Shown here: positions 44,270 to 53,532 of the stretch, piece after piece | Layout of the letters: every line of letters starts with the position of its first letter | Numbering within the stretch: position 1 is the first letter of the stretch | Assembly: GCA_023417935.1 (NCBI GenBank) | Contig: JAEZDY010000001.1 | Coordinates: forward strand, 1 to 64,000 | Direction: 5' to 3' | Length of the DNA stretch: 64,000 nucleotides | Source: Bacteroidota bacterium | GTDB taxonomy: Bacteria > Bacteroidota > Bacteroidia > Bacteroidales > Lentimicrobiaceae | The notes under the pieces: generated by a model | Told to the model about the DNA's origin: nothing | The model's database searches: none | What the model saw: only the letters and a program-made list of their open reading frames with translations | Made by a program: the position numbers and the translations under genes

Positions 44270-45199
44270 CTATAAACTTGAAACCTTATCACCTAACGAC
44301 CTGAACCCTTCTCCTAATATTTCACTTGCATCAACAACTGTCAGGAACGCATCAGGATCGATCTGATTAATATATTCCTGTAGAATAGCCAGCTCACGAC
44401 GATTAACTACTGTAAAAATAATGGTCTTGTCATTATTATTGTACATACCCTTGCCAGGAATGTATGTTCCTCCACGTTGTAAGTCGTTTAAGATTTTTTC
44501 CCTAATAAGTTCAAATTCCTTTGATATAATAAGGAGCATTTTATCATAACTTACTCCTTGCATAGTAATATCAATAACCTTTCCTGTAATGAAAATAACT
44601 ATCCATGAATAAAGTGGTATCTTCCAGTCTTTAAACACAACAAGTCCAAAAAGTACAATCACTGAATCAACATAAATCATAAGTTGTCCTAGTGGTAGTC
44701 GTGTATATTTGGAAATGACCATGGCTACTATGTCCGATCCGCCCGAAGTCGCCTTGGCATTAAAAATCAATCCCAGGCCAAATCCAATAAGCACTCCACC
44801 AAAAATGCAAGCCATCAAAATATCATTTGAAAGTCCGAGAGGATCATTTTCACCCACAAAGTGGGTAAGCAAATCCATGAAAGCGGAAGTAAGTACAAAC
44901 CCAATAATAGTTTTGACACCGAACCGTGGCCCTAAGATTTTTATTCCGGCTATAGTAAGTGGTATATTAAGTACAAGTCCAAAAAGCCCTATAGGTATCC
45001 CTGTTGGCCAAAACGAAAACATTCCCGCAGTAAGGTGGTGAACCACTATTCCTATTCCGTATACCCCACCCGGTACAATATTATATGGGTTAATAAAAAA
45101 AACAAAACCGGCTGCTAATATGAAGGAACCGATGATTATCAGCGAGTAAGCTTTAAACCAAAGTCCAGAAAATAACTTTTCATTTTGAACAAATGCCAT
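44270..45199 (-). CDS. YitT-family membrane protein (first of a tandem pair)
   Basis: A 309-residue protein with the same layout: membrane helices to about residue 220, with INPYNIVPGGVYGIGIVVHH, LVLNIPLTIAGIKILGPRFG and GGVLIGFGLGLIFNAKATSGGSD, then a DUF2179 domain (IFTVVNRRELAILQEYINQIDPDAFLTVVDASEILGEGF). It carries a short insert near residues 55-65 (AGMFSFWPTGIPIG) absent in its twin. The promoter at 45227-45258 is close to consensus, so this gene leads the two-gene operon. Function unknown; both copies keep the same conserved residues, so both may be used. Confidence 0.88.
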   Translation of the reverse strand: MAFVQNEKLFSGLWFKAYSLIIIGSFILAAGFVFFINPYNIVPGGVYGIGIVVHHLTAGMFSFWPTGIPIGLFGLVLNIPLTIAGIKILGPRFGVKTIIGFVLTSAFMDLLTHFVGENDPLGLSNDILMACIFGGVLIGFGLGLIFNAKATSGGSDIVAMVISKYTRLPLGQLMIYVDSVIVLFGLVVFKDWKIPLYSWIVIFITGKVIDITMQGVSYDKMLLIISKEFELIREKILNDLQRGGTYIPGKGMYNNNDKTIIFTVVNRRELAILQEYINQIDPDAFLTVVDASEILGEGFRSLGDKVSSL

Positions 45200-45226
45200 G
45201 ATATCTTATTTAGAAGTATAATGATA

Positions 45227-45258
45227 CAAAGCTATGACACAATATAGTGATGACCAAA
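45227..45258 (-). promoter_or_regulatory. Bacteroidota promoter for the yitT pair
   Basis: On the minus strand TTTG (45255-45258), a 20-bp spacer and TAGCTTTG (45227-45234) match the Bacteroidota consensus exactly. The start of transcription would be near 45220, about 20 nt before the ATG at 45199. Confidence 0.65.
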
Positions 45259-45315
45259 TCGTTTTCACACTTCTTGCTACTGGGTTGATTGTGTGGAACT
45301 TTTTTTTCCTTAATG

Positions 45316-45356
45316 TTGTTTTTAAATAGATTGTATTACTTTTGTGAATATTTTTG
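45316..45356 (+). promoter_or_regulatory. Promoter region of porP
   Basis: TTG at 45316-45318, 18-bp spacer, TACTTTTG at 45337-45344. A second TATTTTTG follows at 45349-45356. Transcription would begin about 110-120 nt before the ATG at 45469, leaving a long leader. Confidence 0.45.
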
Positions 45357-45468
45357 ATCAATAGTGAAAGTACTTGCCGAGTTTAGCCCTTCATACTTCG
45401 ACAACTAACTCAATACAAAAGAATAGACAGATATTGTTTTTGATTAAACTAGTTATAGTAATGCTACA

Positions 45469-46437
45469 ATGAAAAGCATTCCAACACATTTTAAGTTTTA
45501 CTTTAATGCCAGGTTGCTGGTGCTTTTGATCCTGATACTGCCCTTAATTTCAAAAGGCCAGCAGGAGCCCCAATTTACTTTGAATCAATTTAACCATTTA
45601 ACTGTAAATCCTGGATATGCTGGTTTACGTGAAGCCATCTGTGTAACTGGAATCATCAGACAGCAATGGATTGGAATGAATGATGAGGATGGAACGCACG
45701 TCGCTCCAGAAACATTCGTTATAAACGCTGATGCACCAATAAGGTTATTGCGAGGAGGAATTTCAGCAGTTGTGATGCAAGACAAAATTGGTTACTTCAA
45801 GGATGTTTATGTAAAAGTGGGTTATTCTTATAATAGGTCTCTCACAAGCGGTGAACTTGGTATTGGATTTAATGTTGGTTTCCTGAATAAATCGCTTGAC
45901 TTCAGTAAACTTAAACCTGTTGAAACTGATCCTCTGCTCAACGGGGCACAGGAGAGTACCATGTTTACAGATGTCAGCTTCGGTATATTTTATCTGCAAC
46001 CAGCAGGTATATATTTTGGGTTATCTTCAACACAAATATTACAAGGCTCACGAGAACTGGGTAAAGGTACTTATGCGTATGACTTAACAAGACATTATTA
46101 TGGTACCGTAGGTTATCACATATCCTGGATAAGAAATCCAGCTTATGTTTTTACTCCTAGCCTCTTCGTAAAATATGATGGGAATACTATACAGGCAGAC
46201 ATAAATGGCATGATAGAATACAACCGAAAAATATGGGGAGGCCTAAGCTACCGTTTCCAGGAAACTGCAGCTGCTATGATTGGGTTGTATATCAAAGACT
46301 TAAGTATAGGATATGCTTATGACATACCTCTTTCTCAAATCGGAGGATCAGGCAGTCATGAGGTAATGTTAAGGTATTGTTTCCAGCTTGAACTCGAAAA
46401 AAGCAAAAAAAGTTTCCGTAATACACGATTCTTGTAA
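45469..46437 (+). CDS. porP: PorP/SprF-family type IX secretion outer-membrane protein
   Basis: A 322-residue outer-membrane protein. The signal peptide is about residues 1-30 (hydrophobic run LLVLLILILPLISKG before QQEPQF). The family N-terminus QFTLNQFNHLTVNPGYAGLREAICVTGIIRQQWIG is clear, and the remainder shows repeated strand pairs with VMQDKIGYFKDVYVKVGYSY, YLQPAGIYFGLSS, FVKYDGN and YDIPLSQIGGSGSHEVMLRY, as in PorP/SprF. These proteins act in the outer-membrane part of type IX secretion and often precede gldK. Here gldK follows after 114 nt with its own promoter. Confidence 0.92.
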   Translation: MKSIPTHFKFYFNARLLVLLILILPLISKGQQEPQFTLNQFNHLTVNPGYAGLREAICVTGIIRQQWIGMNDEDGTHVAPETFVINADAPIRLLRGGISAVVMQDKIGYFKDVYVKVGYSYNRSLTSGELGIGFNVGFLNKSLDFSKLKPVETDPLLNGAQESTMFTDVSFGIFYLQPAGIYFGLSSTQILQGSRELGKGTYAYDLTRHYYGTVGYHISWIRNPAYVFTPSLFVKYDGNTIQADINGMIEYNRKIWGGLSYRFQETAAAMIGLYIKDLSIGYAYDIPLSQIGGSGSHEVMLRYCFQLELEKSKKSFRNTRFL

Positions 46438-46445
46438 AAGAAAAC

Positions 46446-46475
46446 TTGTTTAGAGATATTATATTGCTATTTTTG
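46446..46475 (+). promoter_or_regulatory. Promoter of the gldKLMN operon
   Basis: CTTG (TTG at 46446-46448), 19-bp spacer, TATTTTTG at 46468-46475. Both halves fit the Bacteroidota consensus well. The start of transcription would be near 46482, about 70 nt before gldK. Confidence 0.6.
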
Positions 46476-46551
46476 TCGTTCAAAATGCGGGAATAATCTA
46501 ATAATAAAGTTCTAAGAAAACCGTTATTTGCATTAAAATCAGGTAATAAAC

Positions 46552-47907
46552 ATGAAAAAACTCTTCAACTACATCATTGCTGCCCTTATTCTGAGTAGCT
46601 GCGGTAACTCAGGTAATGGCGAACTGGTAGGTGTTCAAAAGCGAGAAAAATTTTATCAGCCCGATCCTTATGGTATGGCTTACATTCCAATGGGAAGTTT
46701 CACTATGGGCGTTGGTGATCAGGACGTGCCTTATGCACATATTAATGATCCCCGTACTGTTTCGGTTAGTGCTTTCTACATGGATGAGACAGAAATTACA
46801 AACAATGAGTACCGCCAATTCGTATTCTGGGTTAGAGACTCAATTGCACGTCGCAAATTAGGTGATGTTAAACCGGAAGATTATCTTGTTGAAGAGAACA
46901 AGAAAACCGGCGAAACCTATGACCCACCATTCCTAAATTGGAAAACCGAAATTAAGTGGACCGGTGAAGAGGAGCGTGATGCTTTGGAAGATATGTTCCT
47001 GCCTGAGCATGAAAGATATTTCCGCAAAAAGGAAATTGACACACGTAAATTATTCTATGAATATTACTGGGTTGATTATCGCGCTGCATCAGGAAAAGAT
47101 TTTTCTGCAGGCGATCCTGTGAACGCTGGTCTTGCTAACCGCCCGCAAGGTTTAAAAGACAGGTCACTTTATGTTCGTAAAGAAATTATAAATGTTTACC
47201 CTGATACACTTGCCTGGATTCACGACTATGCTTATGCATATAATGATCCTATGACGGAACGGTATTTCTGGCACCCAGCATATGATAATTATCCAGTGGT
47301 TGGTGTAAACTGGAAGCAAGCCAAGGCATTTGGAATCTGGCGTACTGAAATTCTCAGGGCTTATCTTAGTGGTCGTGGTAATGCTGTAGTCAATGAATTC
47401 AGAATGCCAACAGAAGCTGAATGGGAATGGGCGGCTCGCGGAGGAAACTCTTTCAGCCCTTATCCATGGGGTGGTCCATACAGCCGCAATGAAAAAGGCT
47501 GCTTCCTGGCAAACTTTAAACCTCTCAGAGGAAATTATGTGGATGATGGTGGTTTAACTCCTGTAATTGTTGCTCACTATCCTGCAAATGATTTTGGACT
47601 TTATGATATGGCAGGTAATGTTGCTGAATGGACTAACGATGCTTTCGATGAGTCATCATACAACTTCACATGGGACATGAATCCGGCATATAGTTACAAT
47701 GCAAAGGATACAGATCCTCCTGCATTAAAAAGAAAAGTTGTACGTGGTGGTTCCTGGAAAGATATATCATATTATTTACAGGTCAACTCCCGTACGTATG
47801 AGTACCAGGATACCGCTAAAAGTTATATCGGCTTCCGTTGCGTACAAAATTTCATGGGTCGTCAGAAAGACGATAATCCTGCACGCGCTTCAAAGATCTA
47901 TAACTAA
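46552..47907 (+). CDS. gldK: Type IX secretion ring lipoprotein GldK/PorK
   Basis: A 451-residue lipoprotein that forms the periplasmic ring with GldN under the outer membrane. Cys17 follows the signal ILSSC. The formylglycine-generating-enzyme-like (SUMF1) fold fills most of the protein: YIPMGSFTMG, FYMDETEITNNEYRQFV, DNYPVVGVNWKQAKAFGIWRT, FRMPTEAEWEWAARGG, YPWGGPYSRNEKG, GLYDMAGNVAEWTNDAF, VVRGGSWKDISYYLQVNSR and YIGFRCVQNF. It is a structural, not catalytic, version. First gene of gldKLMN; gldL follows by 64 nt. Confidence 0.96.
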   Translation: MKKLFNYIIAALILSSCGNSGNGELVGVQKREKFYQPDPYGMAYIPMGSFTMGVGDQDVPYAHINDPRTVSVSAFYMDETEITNNEYRQFVFWVRDSIARRKLGDVKPEDYLVEENKKTGETYDPPFLNWKTEIKWTGEEERDALEDMFLPEHERYFRKKEIDTRKLFYEYYWVDYRAASGKDFSAGDPVNAGLANRPQGLKDRSLYVRKEIINVYPDTLAWIHDYAYAYNDPMTERYFWHPAYDNYPVVGVNWKQAKAFGIWRTEILRAYLSGRGNAVVNEFRMPTEAEWEWAARGGNSFSPYPWGGPYSRNEKGCFLANFKPLRGNYVDDGGLTPVIVAHYPANDFGLYDMAGNVAEWTNDAFDESSYNFTWDMNPAYSYNAKDTDPPALKRKVVRGGSWKDISYYLQVNSRTYEYQDTAKSYIGFRCVQNFMGRQKDDNPARASKIYN

Positions 47908-47971
47908 GCTTGTAAAAAGAATTAACTGAAACCAAACAATAAATTTTTCACTTAAATCAAACAATTAAATC

Positions 47972-48826
47972 ATGGGATTGAACAATTTAGTCAGAGGAAG
48001 AGGGTTCAAAAACTTCATGGCAAAACTATACGGCTGGGGAGCTGCAGTAGTTATTCTAGGAGCCTTATTCAAAATTAACCATTATCCGTATGCAAACGAA
48101 ATGTTGATCATCGGATTGGGTACTGAAGCTATCATTTTCTTCTTTTCAGCTTTCGAACCACCACACGTGGAGCCTGACTGGAGCCTTGTTTATCCGGAAT
48201 TGGCTGGTATGTATCACGGTGGGCAGAATGGTGTTAAGAATGGAAAAACTCCAACACAGGAACTTGACAATATGCTTGAGAAAGCCAAAATCGGTCCTGA
48301 ACTGATACAAAGTTTAGGTAACGGTTTAAGAACACTCAGTGATAATGCCAGTAAGATGACTGACTTGTCAAATGCTGCTGTTGCAACAAACGATTATACA
48401 CGTAATCTGAATAACGCTAGTAAATCAGTAAATGACCTTTCAGCTAATGTTGCTAAAGCAGCTGAAACTACTAACCAGTTTACTGGAACTTACCAGCAAA
48501 CCGCTCAGGCATTTGCCAAATCAGTTGAAAAACTTGATTTCTCCGGTCTTGATACAAAAGGCTATAGTGACCAGATGCAGAAGCTTTCAAATAATCTATC
48601 TGCCCTTAATGCAGCTTATGAGCTTCAGTTAAAGAGTTCCACGGCTCATGTAGAAGATTCTTCAAAACTACACACTACATTGAACCAATACTTAACAAAC
48701 ATCAGTGATTCTGCACAGGATATTAACCGCTACCGTCAGGAAATGGATAACCTGACCAAGAAGGTTACTGCCTTAAACCAGGTTTATGGCAATATGCTTG
48801 CTGCCATGAATGTGAATGTTAAATAA
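47972..48826 (+). CDS. gldL: Type IX secretion motor protein GldL/PorL
   Basis: A 284-residue inner-membrane motor stator. Two transmembrane helices at about 14-34 and 40-60 form the proton channel (FMAKLYGWGAAVVILGALF, then EMLIIGLGTEAIIFFFSAF). Glu52 in the second helix matches the position of the essential proton-relay glutamate of GldL homologues, and His37 precedes it. The remainder is a long cytoplasmic coiled coil (KMTDLSNAAVATNDYTRNL and similar). GldL5-GldM2 complexes use proton-motive force to drive type IX export and gliding. It starts 64 nt after gldK and 44 nt before gldM. Confidence 0.96.
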   Translation: MGLNNLVRGRGFKNFMAKLYGWGAAVVILGALFKINHYPYANEMLIIGLGTEAIIFFFSAFEPPHVEPDWSLVYPELAGMYHGGQNGVKNGKTPTQELDNMLEKAKIGPELIQSLGNGLRTLSDNASKMTDLSNAAVATNDYTRNLNNASKSVNDLSANVAKAAETTNQFTGTYQQTAQAFAKSVEKLDFSGLDTKGYSDQMQKLSNNLSALNAAYELQLKSSTAHVEDSSKLHTTLNQYLTNISDSAQDINRYRQEMDNLTKKVTALNQVYGNMLAAMNVNVK

Positions 48827-48870
48827 GCGGGCTTGTCACTAATTGTTAATTAAATAAGTAAAGGAAAATT

Positions 48871-50430
48871 ATGGCTGGATACAAGGAGACACCGCGGCAA
48901 AAGATGATCGCGATGATGTACCTGGTGTTGACTGCGCTACTTGCTTTGAATGTGTCGGTTGAAATTATCAATGCTTTTGTTGTTGTAAATCAGAGTATTG
49001 AAGGAACTAATAACAACCTGGAGTCTAAAAATAATGAGACTTATGCAAGATTCCAACAACAAGCTTTGTTGAATGAAGCAAAGGTAGGTCCTTACTGGGA
49101 AAAAGCTCAAGAAGCAAGACGTACGGCTGACGAAATGGTGAAGTATATTGAAAGCATTAAATGGGAAGCCATTTCACGCTCAGAAGGTATCACTGTTGAT
49201 CAGGCAAGAATAACCCCATTGAGGGACATCAATACAAAAGATAAATACGACGTAACAACCAATTATTTTATTGGAAATTCTCAGGATGGTTCAAAGGGCA
49301 AATCCAGAGAGCTTAAAAATAAAATCGAACAATTCAAGGTTGATATCCTCAGTGGGCTAGACCCCCAGGCGCAGCAGAACATCAAGGTTGGTATGGACAC
49401 TAAAGGCCCTTTCCAGGATGCCAGCGGTGCTAAACAAAACTGGGAAATGCATAATTTCTACCATACCATTTTAGCTGCTAATGTTACCTTCCTCAACAAG
49501 TTGATTGCTGATGTGAGAAACGTGGAAAGCGACGTAGTTTCAACACTCTTCAACTCAATCTCTGCTGAAGACTTTAAGTTTGATCAGGTGGAAGCTAGAG
49601 TTATACCAAGTTCAAAGATGGTGTTTACCGGCGATAACTACGAGGCTGAAATTCTTGTGGCTGCTATCGATACAAAACAGAACCCTGAGGTAGTAATTGG
49701 GGGCAGGGCAATACCTGCTGAAAATGGTATAGCTAAGTATTCTGTTAGTGCTGGTGCCACTGGTTTGCAAACCTACGAAGGCAAGATCAGAGTGGTAGGT
49801 CCATCTGGAGAAACCAAGGAATATCCTTTCAAAGAGGAATATTATGTAATGACACCTTCTCTTAGCGTGGCCCCTACTAAAATGAATGTATTCTATGCAA
49901 ATGTTGACAACCCTGTTACTATTTCTGCTTCAGGTATTCCTGAATCACAAATTGCCGCATCAATTACCTCTGGTACTATCAGAAAAGAAGGTAAAGGTTG
50001 GGTTGTAAAAGTGCCATCTGGAGTTGCTAAAGTGTCGGTTAATGTGAACCATAACGATGGTAAAGCTACTAGAAGCATGGGCAAAGCTGAATTTAGGGTA
50101 AAAAGAGTTCCGAGTCCAACTGCTTTTATAGCTAACACAGATGGGGGTCCTGTTGCTAAGAATATGCTTCTTGCCTCAAGAGCTATTATCCCAAAAATGC
50201 CTGAAGATTTTGATTTCGACCTTAACTTCGAGATTACTTCGTTTACTTTCGTAGGTGTTCGTGGTGGTGATATTTTTGAAAAAAATGCTAACAGTAATAG
50301 ATTAACTCCTGAAATGACCACTTTTATTGAAAACAGTAAAAAAGGTCAGAGAATCTGGTTAGAAAACATCATGGCAAAAGGCCCTGATGGAAACAGGAAA
50401 CTTGGTACAATTGGTATTATAGTTCAGTAA
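48871..50430 (+). CDS. gldM: Type IX secretion motor protein GldM/PorM
   Basis: A 519-residue protein spanning the periplasm. It has one transmembrane helix at about residues 14-36 (MIAMMYLVLTALLALNVSVEIINAF), whose N-terminus holds the conserved PRQKMI. The large periplasmic part has four domains in homologues; here the last includes TSFTFVGVRGGDIFEKNANSNRLTPEM. It dimerises and pairs with GldL to carry motor torque to the GldK/N ring. No early termination or frame change. Gap to gldN is 119 nt and holds a 13-bp hairpin. Confidence 0.96.
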   Translation: MAGYKETPRQKMIAMMYLVLTALLALNVSVEIINAFVVVNQSIEGTNNNLESKNNETYARFQQQALLNEAKVGPYWEKAQEARRTADEMVKYIESIKWEAISRSEGITVDQARITPLRDINTKDKYDVTTNYFIGNSQDGSKGKSRELKNKIEQFKVDILSGLDPQAQQNIKVGMDTKGPFQDASGAKQNWEMHNFYHTILAANVTFLNKLIADVRNVESDVVSTLFNSISAEDFKFDQVEARVIPSSKMVFTGDNYEAEILVAAIDTKQNPEVVIGGRAIPAENGIAKYSVSAGATGLQTYEGKIRVVGPSGETKEYPFKEEYYVMTPSLSVAPTKMNVFYANVDNPVTISASGIPESQIAASITSGTIRKEGKGWVVKVPSGVAKVSVNVNHNDGKATRSMGKAEFRVKRVPSPTAFIANTDGGPVAKNMLLASRAIIPKMPEDFDFDLNFEITSFTFVGVRGGDIFEKNANSNRLTPEMTTFIENSKKGQRIWLENIMAKGPDGNRKLGTIGIIVQ

Positions 50431-50458
50431 TGGCAATAATGAATTGAATATATCGTTA

Positions 50459-50490
50459 CTTTTAATCCTGCAGGAATGCAGGATTAAAAG
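50459..50490 (+). other. 13-bp hairpin between gldM and gldN
   Basis: CTTTTAATCCTGC (50459-50471) pairs exactly with GCAGGATTAAAAG (50478-50490) around a 6-nt loop. No T-run follows, so it does not look like a normal terminator. It may stabilise the upstream mRNA, be processed, or tune the gldM:gldN ratio. Confidence 0.6.
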
Positions 50491-50549
50491 AGACGGTTAA
50501 AAACTAATCAACAATCACAATACAGGTTGTAAAATTAATAAATTGACGG

Positions 50550-51407
50550 ATGAAAAAAGTATTTGGTATTCTCGCTATTGTTCTAATCGTGGTTGGTTTT
50601 GCTTATGACAGCTCTGCCCAGGTTCTTGATAGTCCTCCACGTGATGGCATATATGACAAAAAAACAACTATTGAAAAGAAACCAATCACCTATCCATGGG
50701 TGCGTGAAGCTGATGTTGTATGGAGTAAGCGGATTTGGCGCGTAATTGATCTTCGTGAGAAGATGAATCAAGCGTTTTATTATCCTGAAACACCTCACAA
50801 TGAGCTAAGGAGCCTTATGCAGGTTCTGATGGATGCTTTAAAAGAAGGATCTATTACTGCGTATGATGCAACAAATCCGTCAGATGAGTTTATTGTTCCA
50901 CTGACCTACCAGGAAATTATGAATCGTCTCGAAAGAACCGATTCTGTTCCTATGCAGAGGCCATATCCTCCATACGACTGGTATGATACCGTTATTTCGG
51001 TTAAATTTAACCCAACTGACGTAAAACGTTTCAGAATTAAGGAAGATTGGTTCTTTGACAAACAAAGATCAGTTATGGAAGTGCGTGTATTAGGTATTTG
51101 TCCTGTACGTGATAACTATGACGAAAAAGGACTCTTCAGGGCTTATGATCCTTTATTCTGGATTCATTTCCCGGAAGCACGGCCTGTATTTGCAAAAGCT
51201 GAAGTTTTTAACAGATACAATAGTTCAGCACGTAAAACCTATGATGATATCTTCTGGAAGAGGATGTTCAGTAGTTATATTTACAAAGAGGACAATGTAT
51301 ATGACCGTAGGATCTCTGACTATGCAACTGGTGTAGATGCATTAATGGAAGCTGAACGGGTTAAAACTGAACTTTTTAACTTTGAGCAAAATCTTTGGGA
51401 ATTCTAG
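50550..51407 (+). CDS. gldN: Type IX secretion ring protein GldN/PorN
   Basis: A 285-residue periplasmic protein that makes the ring with GldK. The signal peptide is about residues 1-23 (ending DSSAQ before VLDSPP). Family marks are ERTDSVPMQRPYPPYDW, RFRIKEDWFFDKQRSVMEVRVLGICPV, YDPLFWIHFPEARPVFAK and TYDDIFWKRMFSSYIYKEDNVYDR. Homologues occur in 32-36 copies per ring. It is the last gene of the operon, with a strong terminator 14 nt beyond its stop. Confidence 0.96.
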   Translation: MKKVFGILAIVLIVVGFAYDSSAQVLDSPPRDGIYDKKTTIEKKPITYPWVREADVVWSKRIWRVIDLREKMNQAFYYPETPHNELRSLMQVLMDALKEGSITAYDATNPSDEFIVPLTYQEIMNRLERTDSVPMQRPYPPYDWYDTVISVKFNPTDVKRFRIKEDWFFDKQRSVMEVRVLGICPVRDNYDEKGLFRAYDPLFWIHFPEARPVFAKAEVFNRYNSSARKTYDDIFWKRMFSSYIYKEDNVYDRRISDYATGVDALMEAERVKTELFNFEQNLWEF

Positions 51408-51421
51408 GTTAACAGAATAAA

Positions 51422-51463
51422 AATAATAATAAAGCCCGGCATTTACCGGGCTTTATTATTATT
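51422..51463 (+). terminator. Bidirectional terminator after gldN
   Basis: A perfect 18-bp stem (51422-51439 with 51446-51463) around a 6-nt loop, with a GC core (GCCCGG) and A/T-rich outer arms that give T-runs on both strands. It ends gldKLMN and also the convergent S9 peptidase gene. Confidence 0.85.
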
Positions 51464-51510
51464 ACACAAAGTCATTTATGCGTTCTTAGTTCCGTACGTT
51501 ATTGTACTAT

Positions 51511-53532
51511 TTAATCGTCAGCACGTTTAACTTCATGCACATCCATAGTAATTTCTTCTAGTCTTTGTTTAACTTCTGGTGTCATTGATTGCTGATATCG
51601 GCCATCAAGATGCTTAGCAAGAAACTTCTCAGTTGCGGCCAGCATTGCCATGTTGTTTACCGGTCGGGCAAAGCCATGTCCTTCATCTGGTGCTACTATG
51701 TATTCTACATCAGCGCCACGCTCACGCAGAGCAATCACAATCTGATCTGATTCATGAATATTAACACGGGGATCATTAGCACCCTGCACAACCAATAGTG
51801 GCACTTTTATCTTGTGGGCTGAATTTAAGGGGGATTGTCTTTCTAATTGTGCTTTACCTTCATCAGTTGAAGGATCTCCCATTCTTTGATGGAATACTAT
51901 TCTGATTGACTCCCAGTAGGGCGGAATGGAGTTTAAGAGCGTAATCAAGTTTGAGGGTCCTACAATTGAAACACCACATGCATAAAGATCTGGCGTGAAT
52001 GCCAATCCTGCGAGTGTAGCATATCCACCATATGAACCTCCCATAATTCCTATCTTCTTTGGATCAGCTACTCCGTTTTCAATTAAATGTTTTACACCCC
52101 AGGTAATATCATCCTGCATCTTCTGACCCCATTCATTATTGCCGGCATTTAAAAACTTTTTACCATAGCCGGTTGATGATCTGAAATTAGGTGACAATAC
52201 TGCATAGCCACGATTTGCCAGAAATTGAACATAGGAGTTATATCCCCATCCATCCCGGGACCATGGTCCACCATGTGGCAATACTACAAGAGGTAAGTTC
52301 CTGGCCTCAACCCCTTTTGGTACCGTGAGATATGCCGGAATTTCCAGTCCATCTGATGATTTGTAGGTAATAGCTCTCATGTTTGCCATCTCTTCAACCG
52401 GTATCCTGGGTCGAGGTTTGTATTGAAAGGTTAACTTTTTATTTTTCCTGTCATATAAGTAAGTTGAACCCGGATCAACATCACTGTATGCACTCACTAA
52501 CCAGTACTGTTCATCATCGGTAGAATTTGAAAAATATATATCGCGATCAGGAATCTGCTTCTTAATGATCTCATAATCCTTCTGATAGGATTTATCTTTC
52601 CAGTTATATCTTTCGCGATCATCTTCATATGTTGTGTATATAATATCTCTGTTGACTTCCGAAATGACTATGTTACCTATATCAACTTTTTTGAAAGGAT
52701 CTGATTCTACAATCTCTTCTTTTCGTGTTTGAGGATCTAATAGAATAAGCTCAAGTAAGTCCCTATTATCACCCTTATTTGTGACGAGGAAAATTTTTAA
52801 ATTATCCTTATTAAAACCAATCGGATAGGCAGTTTCAAGGACTGAAGTGCTATAAATGTCAACTAGTGTATCCTTATCAATCCTTAATATGTCATTACTT
52901 CCGTCAACATTGGCGCGCATAGCTAGCCTGAGATTATCGTCCCAGTCAAAAATATAGCCTGTAATCCTTTCTTCTGCTGAATTTTGCCTGATGAGCGTTC
53001 TTTCACCAGTTGATATTTTTAACTTATATAAGTCGTGCCAGGCTTTATCTCTGTCATTCAATCCAATGAATATTGCGTCAGGATCTGACTTTGGAACAGC
53101 ATAAATAAACACACGAACACCTTGTAGCTTTGTTAAATCGCGATTTTCAGGTATCCTGTCTGTTGCAGCCTCCTTTGGGTCAACAGCATAAATATTGAAG
53201 TTTTCATCACCACCCTTATCCTTGGTATATAAAATGTATTTTGAATCTTTCGACCAAAAATACTGAGTGATTGGGCGGGTGGTGTCCGCAGTAATTGGTA
53301 ATGCAGCTTCAAAGGGCTCGTTAATCTTTTTAACCCAGATGTTTAAATTGCCTTTGTGTGGCTTAATAAAAGAGATGAACTTCCCATCAGGAGAAAGTCT
53401 GCCCATTGCGATTTCCGGATTGTCGAAGAATATTTCCCTGTCAATCAAAGGAGGTAAGGTACTTTCTTGCCCATAAAGAATAGAGTTCATGTTGAACCAC
53501 ATAGCTATTAATGCCATAAATAGTGTTTTCAT
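51511..53532 (-). CDS. S9-family prolyl oligopeptidase/dipeptidyl peptidase
   Basis: A 673-residue secreted serine peptidase. The signal peptide is about residues 1-21 (hydrophobic run LFMALIAMWFNMNSILYGQ). Residues about 35-390 form the beta-propeller, with repeats such as YFWSKDSKYILYTKDKGGDENFNIY. The C-terminal hydrolase domain has the catalytic Ser500 in IMGGSYGGYATLAG, Asp in QGANDPRVNIHES and His in VAPDEGHGFARP. The pattern matches the DPP/acylaminoacyl-peptidase S9C group. It likely acts on oligopeptides in the periplasm. It is transcribed alone and converges with gldN. Confidence 0.92.
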   Translation of the reverse strand: MKTLFMALIAMWFNMNSILYGQESTLPPLIDREIFFDNPEIAMGRLSPDGKFISFIKPHKGNLNIWVKKINEPFEAALPITADTTRPITQYFWSKDSKYILYTKDKGGDENFNIYAVDPKEAATDRIPENRDLTKLQGVRVFIYAVPKSDPDAIFIGLNDRDKAWHDLYKLKISTGERTLIRQNSAEERITGYIFDWDDNLRLAMRANVDGSNDILRIDKDTLVDIYSTSVLETAYPIGFNKDNLKIFLVTNKGDNRDLLELILLDPQTRKEEIVESDPFKKVDIGNIVISEVNRDIIYTTYEDDRERYNWKDKSYQKDYEIIKKQIPDRDIYFSNSTDDEQYWLVSAYSDVDPGSTYLYDRKNKKLTFQYKPRPRIPVEEMANMRAITYKSSDGLEIPAYLTVPKGVEARNLPLVVLPHGGPWSRDGWGYNSYVQFLANRGYAVLSPNFRSSTGYGKKFLNAGNNEWGQKMQDDITWGVKHLIENGVADPKKIGIMGGSYGGYATLAGLAFTPDLYACGVSIVGPSNLITLLNSIPPYWESIRIVFHQRMGDPSTDEGKAQLERQSPLNSAHKIKVPLLVVQGANDPRVNIHESDQIVIALRERGADVEYIVAPDEGHGFARPVNNMAMLAATEKFLAKHLDGRYQQSMTPEVKQRLEEITMDVHEVKRADD

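Noticed and set aside
46552..47907. A sulfatase-modifying formylglycine-generating enzyme
   Set aside because: The SUMF1-like fold is that of GldK, and its place directly before gldL, gldM and gldN with a lipoprotein signal makes a structural secretion role far more likely than catalysis.
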